Source: Micromonospora olivasterospora (GTDB lineage: Bacteria > Actinomycetota > Actinomycetes > Mycobacteriales > Micromonosporaceae). From it: 64,000 bases of DNA. Position numbers and translations under genes: made by a program. Position 1 is the stretch's first letter, and the number at the start of each line of letters is the position of its first letter. The DNA lies in assembly GCF_007830265.1 (NCBI RefSeq), contig NZ_VLKE01000001.1, positions 1,674,001-1,738,000 of the forward strand. Direction: 5' to 3'. This document shows positions 45,367 through 62,273 of the stretch, in pieces. Below the pieces are notes generated by a model. The model saw nothing but the letters and a program-made list of their open reading frames with translations, was not told where the DNA came from and searched no databases.

Positions 45367-45720
45367 GGTGGCTTCTGTTCCTTCTCTCGATGCCGCTGTG
45401 TTGCGGGCGCCTGCGCCGGCTGGCACAGGCCCACTTCCGCCGACCCCCGCGGTCGGGCGTGTCGCGCCCGTGGAACGGGCTCCGCCCCGGAGTCCCAGAG
45501 CTTTACCGACCACGCGGTGGGTCAGGGCGCCGATCGCGTGACCGCGACCCGGACGCCGTGCGAGGGTGGCTGGCCGCCAGGGGCAGGCCAACCACCCTAC
45601 GCGCGACCGTTCTACGACCCGGAGGTCCAGCAGATGCCGGACGCGGGCGGCGAACTGTCGTTACGCAACCTGACTAGTATGCCGCACGACCCGCGGCAAC
45701 GCTAATCGGGGTTACCGAAC
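45367..45720 (-). promoter_or_regulatory. S10 operon promoter and leader region
   Basis: No gene is seen in this gap between tuf and rpsJ. A possible promoter on the minus strand has TTAGCG (45700-45705) and CATACT (45676-45681) 18 bases apart, which is a weak match. The leader, about 300 bases, contains a hairpin with arms 45564-45575 and 45586-45597 (11 of 12 paired) that could take part in ribosomal-protein feedback. Confidence 0.45.
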
Positions 45721-46914
45721 TCACTTGATGATCTTGGTGACGCGACCCGCGCCGACCGTACGGCCACCCTCCCGGATCGCGAACTTGAGGTTCTCCTCCA
45801 TCGCGATGGGCTGGATCAGCTTCACGGTCATCGTGGTGTTGTCGCCCGGCATGACCATCTCGGTGCCCTCGGGCAGCGTGACGACGCCGGTGACGTCCGT
45901 GGTCCGGAAGTAGAACTGCGGACGGTAGTTCTGGAAGAACGGGGTGTGCCGGCCGCCCTCCTCCTTGGAGAGGATGTAGACCGTCGCCTCGAACTCCGTG
46001 TGCGGGGTGCTGGTGCCCGGCTTGACGACCACCATGCCGCGCTCGACGTCCTCGCGCTTGATGCCACGCAGCAGCAGACCGACGTTCTCACCCGCGCGGG
46101 CCTCGTCGAGCAGCTTGCGGAACATCTCGATGCCGGTGCAGACCGTCTTCTGCGACTTCTCGCGGATACCGACGATCTCCACCTCCTCGTTCGGCTTGAG
46201 GATGCCGCGCTCCGCGCGGCCGGTGACGACGGTGCCACGACCGGTGATCGTGAAGACGTCCTCGATCGGCATGAGGAACGGCTTCTCGGTCTCGCGCTCC
46301 GGCTGCGGGATCGCGGTGTCGACGGCGTTCATCAGGTCCAGGAGCTTGCTGGTCCACTCCGGGTCACCCTCGAGGGCCTTCAGCGCCGAGACCCGGACGA
46401 CCGGCAGGTCGTCACCCGGGTACTCCTGCGCCGACAGCAGCTCACGGACCTCGAGCTCGACGAGCTCCAGGAGCTCCTCGTCGTCGACCATGTCGCTCTT
46501 GTTGAGCGCCACGACGATGTACGGCACGCCGACCTGGCGGGCCAGCAGCACGTGCTCGCGGGTCTGCGGCATCGGGCCGTCGGTCGCCGCGACCACCAGG
46601 ATCGCGCCGTCCATCTGGGCGGCACCGGTGATCATGTTCTTGATGTAGTCGGCGTGACCGGGGCAGTCGACGTGCGCGTAGTGCCGCGCCTCGGTCTGGT
46701 ACTCGACGTGCGCGATGGAGATGGTGATACCGCGGGCCTTCTCCTCCGGCGCCTTGTCGATCTCGTCGAACGGCGTGTACGGGTTCAGGTCCGGGAACTG
46801 GTCGTGCAGGACCTTGGTGATGGCCGCCGTCAGCGTCGTCTTACCGTGGTCGATGTGACCAATGGTGCCGATGTTGACGTGCGGCTTAGTCCGCTCGAAC
46901 TTCGCCTTCGCCAC
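45721..46914 (-). CDS. tuf: elongation factor Tu
   Basis: A 397-residue GTPase that delivers aminoacyl-tRNA to the ribosome. GTP motifs: GHIDHGKTT (residues 19-27), DCPGH in the switch-II region and NKSD. Domains 2 and 3 are complete, ending [14 protein letters not shown]. The GTG at 46914 gives [19 protein letters not shown]; the open frame upstream is untranslated sequence. It lies downstream of fusA, from which a hairpin separates it. Confidence 0.98.
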   Translation of the reverse strand: MAKAKFERTKPHVNIGTIGHIDHGKTTLTAAITKVLHDQFPDLNPYTPFDEIDKAPEEKARGITISIAHVEYQTEARHYAHVDCPGHADYIKNMITGAAQMDGAILVVAATDGPMPQTREHVLLARQVGVPYIVVALNKSDMVDDEELLELVELEVRELLSAQEYPGDDLPVVRVSALKALEGDPEWTSKLLDLMNAVDTAIPQPERETEKPFLMPIEDVFTITGRGTVVTGRAERGILKPNEEVEIVGIREKSQKTVCTGIEMFRKLLDEARAGENVGLLLRGIKREDVERGMVVVKPGTSTPHTEFEATVYILSKEEGGRHTPFFQNYRPQFYFRTTDVTGVVTLPEGTEMVMPGDNTTMTVKLIQPIAMEENLKFAIREGGRTVGAGRVTKIIK

Positions 46915-47068
46915 TGGTGTCCTCCTGTGGACTTTCTTGGTTCGTTCGCCCCGGCGCGCCGGTCGGCGCTTAGGACTCTGTCGACAGCCTTTCCGACCTG
47001 ACGGCCGGAGAGCCTTTGTGGGTTCTGCGGCGGTGAAGCCTACAGGCCCGGTCTCACGCAACCCGACC

Positions 47069-47110
47069 GAGGTGGCCGCGGGCGAGGAGCCCTCCCCCGC
47101 GACCCACCTC
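47069..47110 (-). terminator. hairpin between fusA and tuf
   Basis: Arms gaggtggccgcggg (47069-47082) and its near complement (47096-47110) pair with one or two interruptions. It lies 28 bases after the fusA stop. It is probably a partial terminator or processing site that lets tuf be expressed separately. The rest of the 223-base gap shows no gene. Confidence 0.5.
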
Positions 47111-47137
47111 GAACCATCGGATCAACTCAGGTGAGCG

Positions 47138-49234
47138 TCACTCACCAGTCGCCTTGGCGATGATCTCCTTCGCCACCGAGGCCGGAACCTCGGCGTACGA
47201 GTCGAACTGCATGCTGTAGCTAGCCCGGCCCTGGGTCTTCGACCGCAGGTCGCCGACGTAGCCGAACATCTCCGACAACGGCACCAGAGCCCGGACGATG
47301 CGAGCGCCGTGACGCTCCTCCATCGCCTGGATGATGCCCCGCCGGGAGTTGAGGTCGCCGATGACGTCACCCATGTTCTCCTCAGGAGTGGTGACCTCAA
47401 CGGCCATCATCGGCTCGAGCAGCGCCGGGTCGGCCTTGCGGGCCGCCTCCTTCAGCGCCATCGAGCCGGCGATCTTGAACGCCATCTCGGACGAGTCGAC
47501 CTCGTGGTACTGACCGTCCACCAGCGTCAGCTTCACGCCGACCAGCGGGAAGCCCGCCAGGATGCCGTACTGCATGGCGTCCTGGGCGCCCGCGTCCACC
47601 GAGGGGATGAACTCCCTGGGGATACGGCCACCGGTGACGGCGTTGGCGAACTCGTACGTCGGCGAGTCGTTGTCCAGCGGCAGCGGCTCCAGGGTGATGA
47701 TGACCCGGGCGTACTGGCCGGAACCACCGGTCTGCTTCTTGTGGGTGAACTCGACCTTCTCCACCTTGCGGCGGATGGTCTCGCGGTACGCCACCTGCGG
47801 CTTGCCGATGTTCGCCTCGACGTTGAACTCGCGGCGCATCCGGTCGACCAGGATGTCCAGGTGGAGCTCGCCCATGCCGGAGATGACCGTCTGGCCGGTC
47901 TCCTCGTCCAGCTTGACGCGGAAGGTCGGGTCCTCCTCGGCCAGCCGCTGGATGGCGGTGCTGAGCTTCTCCTGGTCGGCCTTGGTCTTCGGCTCGATGG
48001 CGACCTCGATGACCGGCTCCGGGAAGGTCATCGACTCCAGGATGACCGGGTTGGCCGGGTCGCACAGCGTGTCACCGGTGGTGGTCTGCTTCAGACCCTG
48101 GACCGCGATGATGTCGCCAGCCTTGGCGGAGCTGCGCTCCTCCCGCTTGTTGGCGTGCATCTGGTAGATCTTGCCGATCCGCTCCTTGCGGTCCTTGGTG
48201 GAGTTGACCACCTGGGACCCCGACTCGACCACGCCGGAGTAGACCCGGACGTAGGTGAGCTTGCCGAGGTGCTTGTCGGTCTGGATCTTGAAGGCCAGAC
48301 CGGAGAACGGCTCGGAGGTCGACGGCTTCCGCTGCATCGGGGTCTCGCCGTCGGTCGCGGTGCCCTCGATCGCCGGGATGTCCAGCGGCGACGGCAGGTA
48401 GTCGACCACGGCGTCGAGCATCGGCTGGACGCCCTTGTTCTTGAACGCGGAGCCGCAGAGAACCGGGTTGGCCTTGCTGGCGATCGTGGCACGCCGGATG
48501 GCGGCCTTGATCTCCTCGACGGAGATCTCCTCGCCCTCCAGGTACTTCTCCATCACCGCGTCGTCGACGTCGGCCAGGGTCTCCATCAGCTTCTCGCGCC
48601 ACTCGGCGGCGGTGTCGGCGAGGTCGGCCGGGATCTCCTCGATCGCGTAGTCCTCACCCTTCTGGGTCTCCCCGCGCCAGGTGAGGGCGCGCATGCCGAT
48701 CAGGTCGACGACGCCGATGTGGTCGGCCTCGGTCCCGATCGGGATCTGGAGCACCAGCGGGGTGGCGTTGAGCCGGTCGATCATCATCTGGACGCAGCGG
48801 AAGAAGTCCGCGCCGGTCCGGTCGAGCTTGTTGACGAAGCACATCCGCGGGACGTTGTACTTGTCCGCCTGACGCCAGACGTTCTCCGTCTGCGGCTCCA
48901 CGCCGGCGACGCCGTCGTAGACCGCGACCGCACCGTCCAGCACCCGCAGCGACCGCTCGACCTCGACCGTGAAGTCGACGTGGCCGGGCGTGTCGATGAT
49001 CTGGATCGTGTGGCCCTTCCACTCACACTTGGTGGCAGCGGAGGTGATGGTGATACCACGCTCCTGCTCCTGCTCCATCCAGTCCATGACGGCAGCGCCC
49101 TCGTGGACCTCACCGATCTTGTACGTGATACCGGTGTAGAACAGGATCCGCTCGGTGGTCGTGGTCTTACCGGCATCGATGTGCGCCATGATGCCGATGT
49201 TGCGTACGTTGGCGAGCGCGTCTGCGGCGGCCAC
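47138..49234 (-). CDS. fusA: elongation factor G
   Basis: A 698-residue translocase GTPase. GTP motifs: AHIDAGKTT (residues 17-25), DTPGHVDF and NKLDR. All five EF-G domains are present, ending with the conserved [24 protein letters not shown]. The GTG at 49234 gives [15 protein letters not shown]. Third gene of the str operon; 76 bases after rpsG with a hairpin in between. Confidence 0.98.
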   Translation of the reverse strand: MAAADALANVRNIGIMAHIDAGKTTTTERILFYTGITYKIGEVHEGAAVMDWMEQEQERGITITSAATKCEWKGHTIQIIDTPGHVDFTVEVERSLRVLDGAVAVYDGVAGVEPQTENVWRQADKYNVPRMCFVNKLDRTGADFFRCVQMMIDRLNATPLVLQIPIGTEADHIGVVDLIGMRALTWRGETQKGEDYAIEEIPADLADTAAEWREKLMETLADVDDAVMEKYLEGEEISVEEIKAAIRRATIASKANPVLCGSAFKNKGVQPMLDAVVDYLPSPLDIPAIEGTATDGETPMQRKPSTSEPFSGLAFKIQTDKHLGKLTYVRVYSGVVESGSQVVNSTKDRKERIGKIYQMHANKREERSSAKAGDIIAVQGLKQTTTGDTLCDPANPVILESMTFPEPVIEVAIEPKTKADQEKLSTAIQRLAEEDPTFRVKLDEETGQTVISGMGELHLDILVDRMRREFNVEANIGKPQVAYRETIRRKVEKVEFTHKKQTGGSGQYARVIITLEPLPLDNDSPTYEFANAVTGGRIPREFIPSVDAGAQDAMQYGILAGFPLVGVKLTLVDGQYHEVDSSEMAFKIAGSMALKEAARKADPALLEPMMAVEVTTPEENMGDVIGDLNSRRGIIQAMEERHGARIVRALVPLSEMFGYVGDLRSKTQGRASYSMQFDSYAEVPASVAKEIIAKATGE

Positions 49235-49274
49235 TTCAATCCCTACTTATCGTCGTCTCGACACAACTGGTTGC

Positions 49275-49304
49275 GGTTCCGGCGCCGCGCTCGGCGCCGG
49301 AACC
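49275..49304 (-). promoter_or_regulatory. hairpin between rpsG and fusA
   Basis: 12-bp perfect stem (49275-49286 with 49293-49304, ggttccggcgcc and complement) with a small loop. It begins six bases after the rpsG stop. It could be a partial terminator or a feedback site of the str operon. Confidence 0.6.
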
Positions 49305-49310
49305 AGGGTG

Positions 49311-49781
49311 TTACCAGCGGTAGTGCGCGAAGGCCTTGTTGGACTCGGCCATCTTGTGGGTGTCCTCGCGCCGCTTGACGGCGGCACCGAGGCCGTTGCT
49401 GGCGTCCAGCAGCTCGTTCATCAGCCGCTCGATCATGGTCTTCTCGCGCCGGGCGCGGGAGTAGGTGACCAGCCAGCGCAGGCCCAGGGTCGTCGCCCGG
49501 GCCGGACGGACCTCGACCGGCACCTGGTAGGTGGCGCCACCGACGCGGCGGCTGCGCACCTCGAGGGTCGGCTTGACGTTGTCCATCGCCCGCTTGAGGG
49601 TGACGACCGGGTCGGTGCCGGACTTCTCGCGGCAGCCCTCGAGGGCCGCGTACACGATGCGCTCGGCGAGCTGGCGCTTGCCGCGCAGCAGGATCTTGTT
49701 CACGAGCTGGGTGACCAGCGGCGAGTTGTACACCGGGTCAGCGACCAGCGGCTTCCGCGGAGCGGGTCCCTTGCGCGGCAT
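49311..49781 (-). CDS. rpsG: 30S ribosomal protein S7
   Basis: 156 residues, a head-assembly nucleator ([94 protein letters not shown]). The ATG follows the rpsL stop by one base. Normal length. Confidence 0.97.
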   Translation of the reverse strand: MPRKGPAPRKPLVADPVYNSPLVTQLVNKILLRGKRQLAERIVYAALEGCREKSGTDPVVTLKRAMDNVKPTLEVRSRRVGGATYQVPVEVRPARATTLGLRWLVTYSRARREKTMIERLMNELLDASNGLGAAVKRREDTHKMAESNKAFAHYRW

Positions 49782-49782
49782 C

Positions 49783-50157
49783 TCAGCTCTTCTCCTTCTT
49801 CGCGCCGTAGCGGCTGCGCGCCTGCTTGCGGTTGCGGACGCCCTGGGTGTCCAGCGAGCCGCGAACGATCTTGTACCGCACGCCGGGGAGGTCCTTCACA
49901 CGGCCGCCGCGGACGAGCACGATCGAGTGCTCCTGCAGGTTGTGACCCACGCCCGGGATGTAGGCGGTCACCTCGATCTGGCTGCTGAGCTTGACACGAG
50001 CGACCTTGCGCAGCGCCGAGTTCGGCTTCTTGGGGGTGGTGGTGTACACACGGGTGCACACGCCGCGCCGCTGAGGGGAACCCTTCAGCGCCGGGGTCTT
50101 GGTCTTACTCGTCTTCGCCTGGCGGCCCTTGCGGACCAGCTGCTGGATCGTGGGCAC
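49783..50157 (-). CDS. rpsL: 30S ribosomal protein S12
   Basis: A 124-residue decoding-centre protein ([55 protein letters not shown]). The Lys residues equivalent to E. coli K43 (TTPKKPNS) and K88 (GRVKDLPG) are both unchanged, so no streptomycin-resistance mutation is seen. The GTG at 50157 gives the family start. First gene of the str operon, behind a clear promoter. Confidence 0.97.
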   Translation of the reverse strand: MPTIQQLVRKGRQAKTSKTKTPALKGSPQRRGVCTRVYTTTPKKPNSALRKVARVKLSSQIEVTAYIPGVGHNLQEHSIVLVRGGRVKDLPGVRYKIVRGSLDTQGVRNRKQARSRYGAKKEKS

Positions 50158-50458
50158 CGGGTTTCTCCGCTCCCTTCGGCCGCCGAAGCGACCGCGCCGT
50201 CTGCCGTAGCCGACCGGGTGGTCGACCCTCCTACATTCCGGCCAGGGCCACCTTGCGGAGGTCCCGGCACCCGCGGTCGGGCGTGTCGCCCGGCTCACGG
50301 TTCCGGCGCCGTCGCTCGCGCGCGCACCGGGTTTCTGTCACCGGCGCGCGATCGCCGCGCACCGGGTCTTTGACTCTGTCGTGTCGCCGCGCGATCACCG
50401 GATCAACCGGGTCCAGCGCACGCACGAGTTGCCCGGGCAAGCCCGGGCACGAGGGGAA
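50158..50458 (-). other. rpsL untranslated leader
   Basis: About 295 bases between the predicted transcription start and the rpsL start. No reading frame with gene-like character is seen on either strand and no long hairpin was found. Confidence 0.5.
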
Positions 50459-50487
50459 AGAGTACCTATCACAGCCGCACAGGTCAA
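50459..50487 (-). promoter_or_regulatory. str operon (rpsL) promoter
   Basis: On the minus strand, TTGACC (50482-50487) and TACTCT (50459-50464) are separated by exactly 17 bases. They match sigma-70-type -35 (5/6) and the actinobacterial TAnnnT -10 pattern. Confidence 0.65.
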
Positions 50488-50693
50488 AACGGAGAGGCCC
50501 CGGAGATCAGCGTCACCGCCCTGCCGGCCGAACCGTCGCGCCTGCCCACCCGCGATGGGCACCTACGGCAACAAGTGTAACGGCTCTCCCGCGATCCGGC
50601 CCGTCACCCCCGCGCGGACCAGATCTCGTCCGCCGGACCTACCCGCCGCCGGGCGAGGGCCGGTCGGTGTCGGGCCTGCCGCCGCCTCTGCGG

Positions 50694-51680
50694 TCACCCC
50701 ACTCCCAGCAGCAGCGCCAGCCCCAGCCCGACCAGGCTGAGCACCAGCCCGGCCGCCCCGCAGCTGATCCCCGCCACCGCCAGCCCCCGGCCCGTGAAGC
50801 GCACCGCGGGCGGGGGCGCCGGCCGGCGGATCTGCCGCATGCCGAGCAAACCCGCCACGACCGCCCCCGCACCGACCAGCACGCCGAGCACGGTGAACAC
50901 TCCGGCGGCCCAGACGCCCGCGGAGCCGGCCGCCGCACCGAAGCAGATCGCCAGGACGGACACGAGGATCGAGGCGATCCCGGCGACCAGCGACCCGACG
51001 GCGAGCCCGGACGTGACCGGGGGGACGTCGAGGTGCACCACGCCGAAAGGCGTGCCGGGCACCGGCTCGACCCGCTTCGGCGGCCGCGGGGCGTCCCGCG
51101 GCGGCGGGGGAACCCGCCCCCAGCTCGCGCCCGGTCCGCCCCAGGCGCCGACCGGCGGTTGCCCGGGGTGCCCCGGGTGCGCGCCGGCTGGCTGCCCCGG
51201 CCAGGCCGCCGGCCCCGGGTACGCCCCGGCCGGATGCGCGTACCCGCCGGGCTGCGGGCCGGGGTGCGGCACGCCCAGGTACGGCCCCGGCCCCGGGTAC
51301 GGCCCCTGACCGACCGCCGGAAACTGACCCACCGACGGCGCGGCGCCGGGCTGCGGCGCGGACCCGGGCTGCGCAAAGGAACCGGCGGGGGAATCGGGAC
51401 TCCCGGCCGGCGCGGGCGGCGCCCCGGCCGGCTGCGAGGCCGACGGCTCCGCTGGTGCGGACCGCTCGGCCGGTGCCGACGGGGGCGCGGACGGCGGGGA
51501 GACCGGTGGCGGGGCGTACTCCACGGAGGCGACCTCCGGAGGGACGCTGGCCGGGGACCCCGCCTCGGGCGTGGGCCTGGCCCACGGGCTCTCCCCCGGT
51601 GCCGGCGTGGGGACCGCCGGTTCAGGGGGCGCGGCGGGTCGCTCCGCCGGGTCGCCCGAGGGCGGCGCCGGTTCCGTCAC
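50694..51680 (-). CDS. DUF4190-like membrane protein with Pro/Gly/Ala-rich N-terminal region
   Basis: 328 residues. The first 220 residues are disordered and Pro/Gly/Tyr-rich (PGPGPYLGVPHPGPQPGGY). The end carries two hydrophobic segments (LAVGSLVAGIASILVSVLAICFG and VFTVLGVLVGAGAVVAGLLGMRQIRR) and a final one (LAVAGISCGAAGLVLSLVGLGLALLLG), a layout seen in DUF4190 proteins. The GTG at 51680 follows GGAGG. Function unknown. It sits between the str operon and rpoC, on the same strand but with its own ribosome-binding site. Confidence 0.82.
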   Translation of the reverse strand: MTEPAPPSGDPAERPAAPPEPAVPTPAPGESPWARPTPEAGSPASVPPEVASVEYAPPPVSPPSAPPSAPAERSAPAEPSASQPAGAPPAPAGSPDSPAGSFAQPGSAPQPGAAPSVGQFPAVGQGPYPGPGPYLGVPHPGPQPGGYAHPAGAYPGPAAWPGQPAGAHPGHPGQPPVGAWGGPGASWGRVPPPPRDAPRPPKRVEPVPGTPFGVVHLDVPPVTSGLAVGSLVAGIASILVSVLAICFGAAAGSAGVWAAGVFTVLGVLVGAGAVVAGLLGMRQIRRPAPPPAVRFTGRGLAVAGISCGAAGLVLSLVGLGLALLLGVG

Positions 51681-51789
51681 GTGGGCCTCCTGTCGCCGGT
51701 CGGTGTCCACCGTCGCGCGACGGACACGGGCCAGGCTACCGCCGCCGGCCCGAGTCGGTGGGTGCGCGTGCGGGCATTCCCCGGCACGG

Positions 51790-52158
51790 TCAGTCCACGT
51801 TCGGGGCGTAGTCGTGCCCGTACGGATCCCCGGCGAGCCGGACCACGCCGACCACCACCGCCACGACCAGCGCCGTCGCGACCAGGACGAGCCCGGCCCA
51901 GGCGAGTCGCTCACCCCGGCGCAGCCAGTCCGCCCCGGTGAGGAAGCCCCCCGACGCGTACGCCTCCCGGCGGGCCTGCCGGGACAGCACGAGCGCGAGC
52001 GTTGCCGGCACCACCCCGCCGACGAAGAGCCCGGTGAGCGCGCCCATCAGGCCGAGGGCGAAGACCGCGCGGGCCTTGCTGGAGCGGACGGGGTCGGGGT
52101 CGAGCGGGTGGCGCGCCCCCTGCTGCGCGACGGGCACCTGCCCGGGTGCGGTCGTCAT
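51790..52158 (-). CDS. small membrane protein, DUF4190-like
   Basis: A 122-residue protein with two or three hydrophobic segments (AVFALGLMGALTGLFVGGVVPATLALVLSRQARREA; RLAWAGLVLVATALVVAVVVGVVRLA). The middle matches the DUF4190-type pattern in which a membrane pair encloses SRQARREAYAS. It may form a pair with the neighbouring 50694 gene (109-base gap). Function unknown. Confidence 0.75.
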   Translation of the reverse strand: MTTAPGQVPVAQQGARHPLDPDPVRSSKARAVFALGLMGALTGLFVGGVVPATLALVLSRQARREAYASGGFLTGADWLRRGERLAWAGLVLVATALVVAVVVGVVRLAGDPYGHDYAPNVD

Positions 52159-52230
52159 GCCCCCATCATGCCCGGCCCCGCCGGGAAGCCCAGCCCGCTA
52201 CCGCCATCTGGCGGTGTCGGGCCGGAAACG

Positions 52231-52266
52231 CGACGAGACCCCCGACAGGTGCCGGGGGTCTCGTCG
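52231..52266 (-). terminator. rpoBC terminator
   Basis: Perfect 14-bp stem (52231-52244 with 52253-52266, cgacgagacccccg) and an eight-base loop, beginning ten bases after the rpoC stop. A T-run follows on the plus-strand side only, so on the rpoC transcript it is a GC-rich terminator without a long U-tract. Confidence 0.9.
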
Positions 52267-52275
52267 TTTTCTGCC

Positions 52276-56163
<3,888 letters not shown>

Positions 56164-56244
56164 TATGTCCCCTATGTCGTCGTCTGTACTGCTTAGCTAT
56201 CGGGCGGGGTCGGGAGCCGGCGAACCGGCCCCCGACTGCCCACC

Positions 56245-59676
<3,432 letters not shown>

Positions 59677-59803
59677 GATGCGTCCTTCCGAGGACCGGTG
59701 CTGCAGAACGGCTGGTACGCGTGCACTCCAATGACCCCACCAGAAATATCCATAAACGGACATTTCCGAGCAGGGGTCAAGTCGGAAGGCAGCGCAAACT
59801 AGC

Positions 59804-59832
59804 AGTGTAGCCGAGAGGCTAACCGCTGTCCA
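59804..59832 (-). promoter_or_regulatory. rpoB promoter
   Basis: On the minus strand, TGGACA (59827-59832) and TACACT (59804-59809) are separated by exactly 17 bases, a 5/6 and 4/6 match to consensus with TAnnnT. It gives a leader of about 120 bases. A TTGACC at 59775-59780 has no matching -10 box and is not called. Confidence 0.65.
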
Positions 59833-60157
59833 GCCCGCCCCGCAGGTCGTCGCGGAACGTGCCTCGGGGCCCCTCGAACGGGGCCGCACCGGGCCGCTCG
59901 GAACGCGGCGAGCCTACGGACCGCCCGGGTGCGACGGAGGGTGGCACCGCCGCTGCCATTACCCGAGTGGTGGCCGTTGCAAGCGCGGAAGGTCTTGCTG
60001 GTGTCAGCGTGCCTGGCGGCCCGGGGCCACGTCAAGGGCCCGTCTCGTCCGGGCCCGTGTTTCCCGCTCCCGGGCGACCGGCCCGGTCCGCCACGCCGCC
60101 CGACACGCGGCGTCGATGCCCTGCTCACGCCGCTGCTGCGCGTGCCCACCAGCAACA

Positions 60158-60195
60158 CGGCGGGCGACGACCCGTTCCCGGATCGTCGCCCGCCG
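60158..60195 (-). terminator. rplL terminator / rplJL-rpoB boundary
   Basis: Perfect 13-bp stem (60158-60170 with 60183-60195, cggcgggcgacga) and a 12-base loop, 53 bases after the rplL stop. A second small stem lies at 60036-60056. The rest of the 571-base gap 59677-60247 carries the rpoB promoter and leader and no supported gene. Confidence 0.7.
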
Positions 60196-60247
60196 CCACG
60201 CGGTGTGCCCTGGCTCACGCGAGCCGGACACGCGCCTGGTCCCTCGA

Positions 60248-60631
60248 TTACTTGAGGGTGACCTTGGCGCCCTCGCCCTCGAGCTTGGCCTTGGCCTTCT
60301 CGGCGGTCTCCTTGTTGACCTTCTCCAGGACCGGCTTCGGCGCGGCCTCGACCAGGTCCTTGGCCTCCTTCAGGCCCAGGCCGGTCAGCTCGCGCACGAC
60401 CTTGATGACCTGGATCTTCTTGCCACCGTCGGCGTCGAGGACGACGTCGAACTCGTCCTTCTCCTCCTCGACCGGCGCGGCGGCGGCGGCCGGGGCACCC
60501 GCGGCCACGGCGACCGGGGCGGCGGCGGTGACCTCGAAGGTCTCCTCGAACTGCTTCACGAACTCGGAGAGCTCGATCAGCGTCATCTCCTTGAACGCGT
60601 CGAGCAGCTCGTCGGTGCTGAGCTTCGCCAT
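60248..60631 (-). CDS. rplL: 50S ribosomal protein L7/L12
   Basis: 127 residues, the multicopy stalk protein. The N-terminal dimerisation helices ([30 protein letters not shown]), an Ala/Pro hinge at about 36-57 and the factor-binding C-terminal domain ([44 protein letters not shown]) are all present. It follows rplJ by 53 bases. Confidence 0.98.
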   Translation of the reverse strand: MAKLSTDELLDAFKEMTLIELSEFVKQFEETFEVTAAAPVAVAAGAPAAAAAPVEEEKDEFDVVLDADGGKKIQVIKVVRELTGLGLKEAKDLVEAAPKPVLEKVNKETAEKAKAKLEGEGAKVTLK

Positions 60632-60684
60632 GTCTGGCGTCCTTTCCTGAATGCTTGACTAGGTATGTGGTGCGCCGCGGGGCC

Positions 60685-61230
60685 TCAGGCCGCCTCGGCG
60701 CCCTCCTTCTCGCGCTTGTCCTGCAGGGCGGCCGCCAGGCGGGCGGTCTTCGACAGCGGGGCCTGGAACAGGGCCGCGGCCTTGCTCAGGTTGCCCTTCA
60801 TCGCGCCGGCCAGCTTGGCCAGCAGCACCTCACGGGACTCCAGGTCGGCGAGCTTCGTGACCTCGGCCGCGGAAATGGCCTTGCCCTCGAAGACGCCGCC
60901 CTTGATGACGAGCTTCGGGTTGGCCTTCGCGAAGTCGCGAAGCCCCTTCGCCGCCTCGACGACGTCGCCCGAAACGAAAGTCAGCGCGGTAGGACCGGTG
61001 AACAGCTCGTCGAGGCCGGAGATGCCCGCCTCGGTCGCGGCACGCTTCGCCAGCGTGTTCTTCGCGACCGTGTAGGTGGTCTCCTTGCCGAGCGAGCGCC
61101 GCAGCTGGGTGAGCTGGGCAACCGTCAGGCCACGGTACTCGGTGAGGACCGCCGCGCCCGCGTTGCGGAAGCTCTCGGTCAGCTCAGCGACGGCCGTGGC
61201 CTTGTCGGCCCGGATCGGCTTGTCCGCCAT
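60685..61230 (-). CDS. rplJ: 50S ribosomal protein L10
   Basis: 181 residues, the stalk base that carries L7/L12 dimers ([47 protein letters not shown]; the C-terminal helix for L12 binding follows [20 protein letters not shown]). The ATG at 61230 follows an AGGAGG-like site (gagaggaggg); the long open frame upstream is leader and ABC-gene sequence. Confidence 0.97.
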   Translation of the reverse strand: MADKPIRADKATAVAELTESFRNAGAAVLTEYRGLTVAQLTQLRRSLGKETTYTVAKNTLAKRAATEAGISGLDELFTGPTALTFVSGDVVEAAKGLRDFAKANPKLVIKGGVFEGKAISAAEVTKLADLESREVLLAKLAGAMKGNLSKAAALFQAPLSKTARLAAALQDKREKEGAEAA

Positions 61231-61487
61231 GTCCCTCCTCTCTCGTTGCTCCAGGCTGGTCCACCGGGAAGCCGACGGGCTTCGGCGGTTGCGGAGGGAC
61301 CACGACAACGAGAAAGCCCCGGCGCAGGGCGCACGGGGCGAGGGCCGGCCGGACTCACCGCAGTCGGCGGACCACGGAAACACAGCCGCTTTTCGCTTGC
61401 CGCCCTGCGCGGGTCGCCCGTCGAAGCGGGACCTTCGACCGTGCCGGGGCACGGTGACCAGCGGTCTCTGGGTGGTACTTCGCGACA
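61231..61487 (-). ncRNA. putative L10(L12)4-binding leader RNA of rplJL
   Basis: About 250 bases of untranslated leader between the rplJ promoter and start. It contains several GC-rich paired segments (for example the complementary gcccgtcggcttccc region and the ggtcaccg...cggtg pairs) and lies where many bacteria keep the L10 autoregulatory leader. The assignment rests on position and length; the conserved leader fold was not confirmed. Confidence 0.45.
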
Positions 61488-61517
61488 AGGCTACGCCACA
61501 CCTGCAGCAAGGGCCAA
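61488..61517 (-). promoter_or_regulatory. rplJ promoter
   Basis: On the minus strand, TTGGCC (61512-61517) and TAGCCT (61488-61493) are separated by 18 bases. It sits between the ABC permease gene and rplJ, indicating that rplJL has its own transcript. Confidence 0.55.
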
Positions 61518-61583
61518 ATCGCCCCCGCGTGCTCCCGGTCACGTGGCCCGACGGCACGAGCCCGCCGCCGGACCGGGCGGACG

Positions 61584-62273
61584 TCAGGCCCGGGCCCGGC
61601 GGCGCCAGACGTAGCCGGCCAGGACCACCGCGCTCCACGCCACCGCCCAGGCGCTGAGCAGGGCCACGGCCGCCGCGGACGGGCCCTCGGCGGCGGCCCG
61701 GGCGGTCGGCATGACCGGAGGCGCCAGCCAGGGCGCCACCGAGCCGGAGAGGCCGAGAACCACGGCGCCCACCGCACCGAGCGCCAGCACGGCCACGGCG
61801 TACCCCGCGCTGCCCGTGACGGCGCGGCTGGCCAGCGCGCCGAGGGCCACCGCGGCGGGCAGGGCGAGCAGGTGTGCCCAGAGCCCGAGCGCCACCCCGA
61901 CGACCACGGACCGGTCCCCCGGCCCGGTCGGGCCGGCCAACCCGCCGACCAGCCACGGGAACGCCAGTGCCACAGCCACCGTGCCCAACCCCGCCGCGGC
62001 CGCCGCGAGCAGCCCCGCGGCCCGCTCCCGCGCCGGGCCGACGGCCACCACGGCCAGCCGGCGCTGCACGTCCGGCTCGACGTCGAGCAGGATCCTGGTC
62101 TGCCAGGCCAGCACCGGGAAGAGCACCACCGCCGACACGCCGTAGGCCTCCCCCGGCTCGGCCCGGCCGCCGCCGTAGAGGACGCCGAGGGCCAGCAGGC
62201 CGGCCAGCAGCGGGGCGACGGCCCGCCCGGTGCGTAGGAAGCCGGCCAGTCGCATCCGGACCAGCCCGCTCAC
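61584..62273 (-). CDS. membrane protein, probable ABC transporter permease partner
   Basis: 229 residues with about six hydrophobic segments ([81 protein letters not shown]). No solute-permease signature is clear, but the GTG overlaps the stop of the upstream ATPase gene (GTGA), so it is most likely the membrane half of an exporter. Function and substrate unknown. Confidence 0.8.
   Translation of the reverse strand: MSGLVRMRLAGFLRTGRAVAPLLAGLLALGVLYGGGRAEPGEAYGVSAVVLFPVLAWQTRILLDVEPDVQRRLAVVAVGPARERAAGLLAAAAAGLGTVAVALAFPWLVGGLAGPTGPGDRSVVVGVALGLWAHLLALPAAVALGALASRAVTGSAGYAVAVLALGAVGAVVLGLSGSVAPWLAPPVMPTARAAAEGPSAAAVALLSAWAVAWSAVVLAGYVWRRRARA

Noticed and set aside
49783..50157. Possible streptomycin-resistance changes in S12
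   Set aside because: Both key lysines (TTPKKPNS and GRVKDLPG) are present.
59752..59780. Second rpoB promoter using TTGACC at 59775-59780
   Set aside because: No acceptable -10 box occurs at 16-18 bases; the nearest AT-rich hexamer is GTTTAT.
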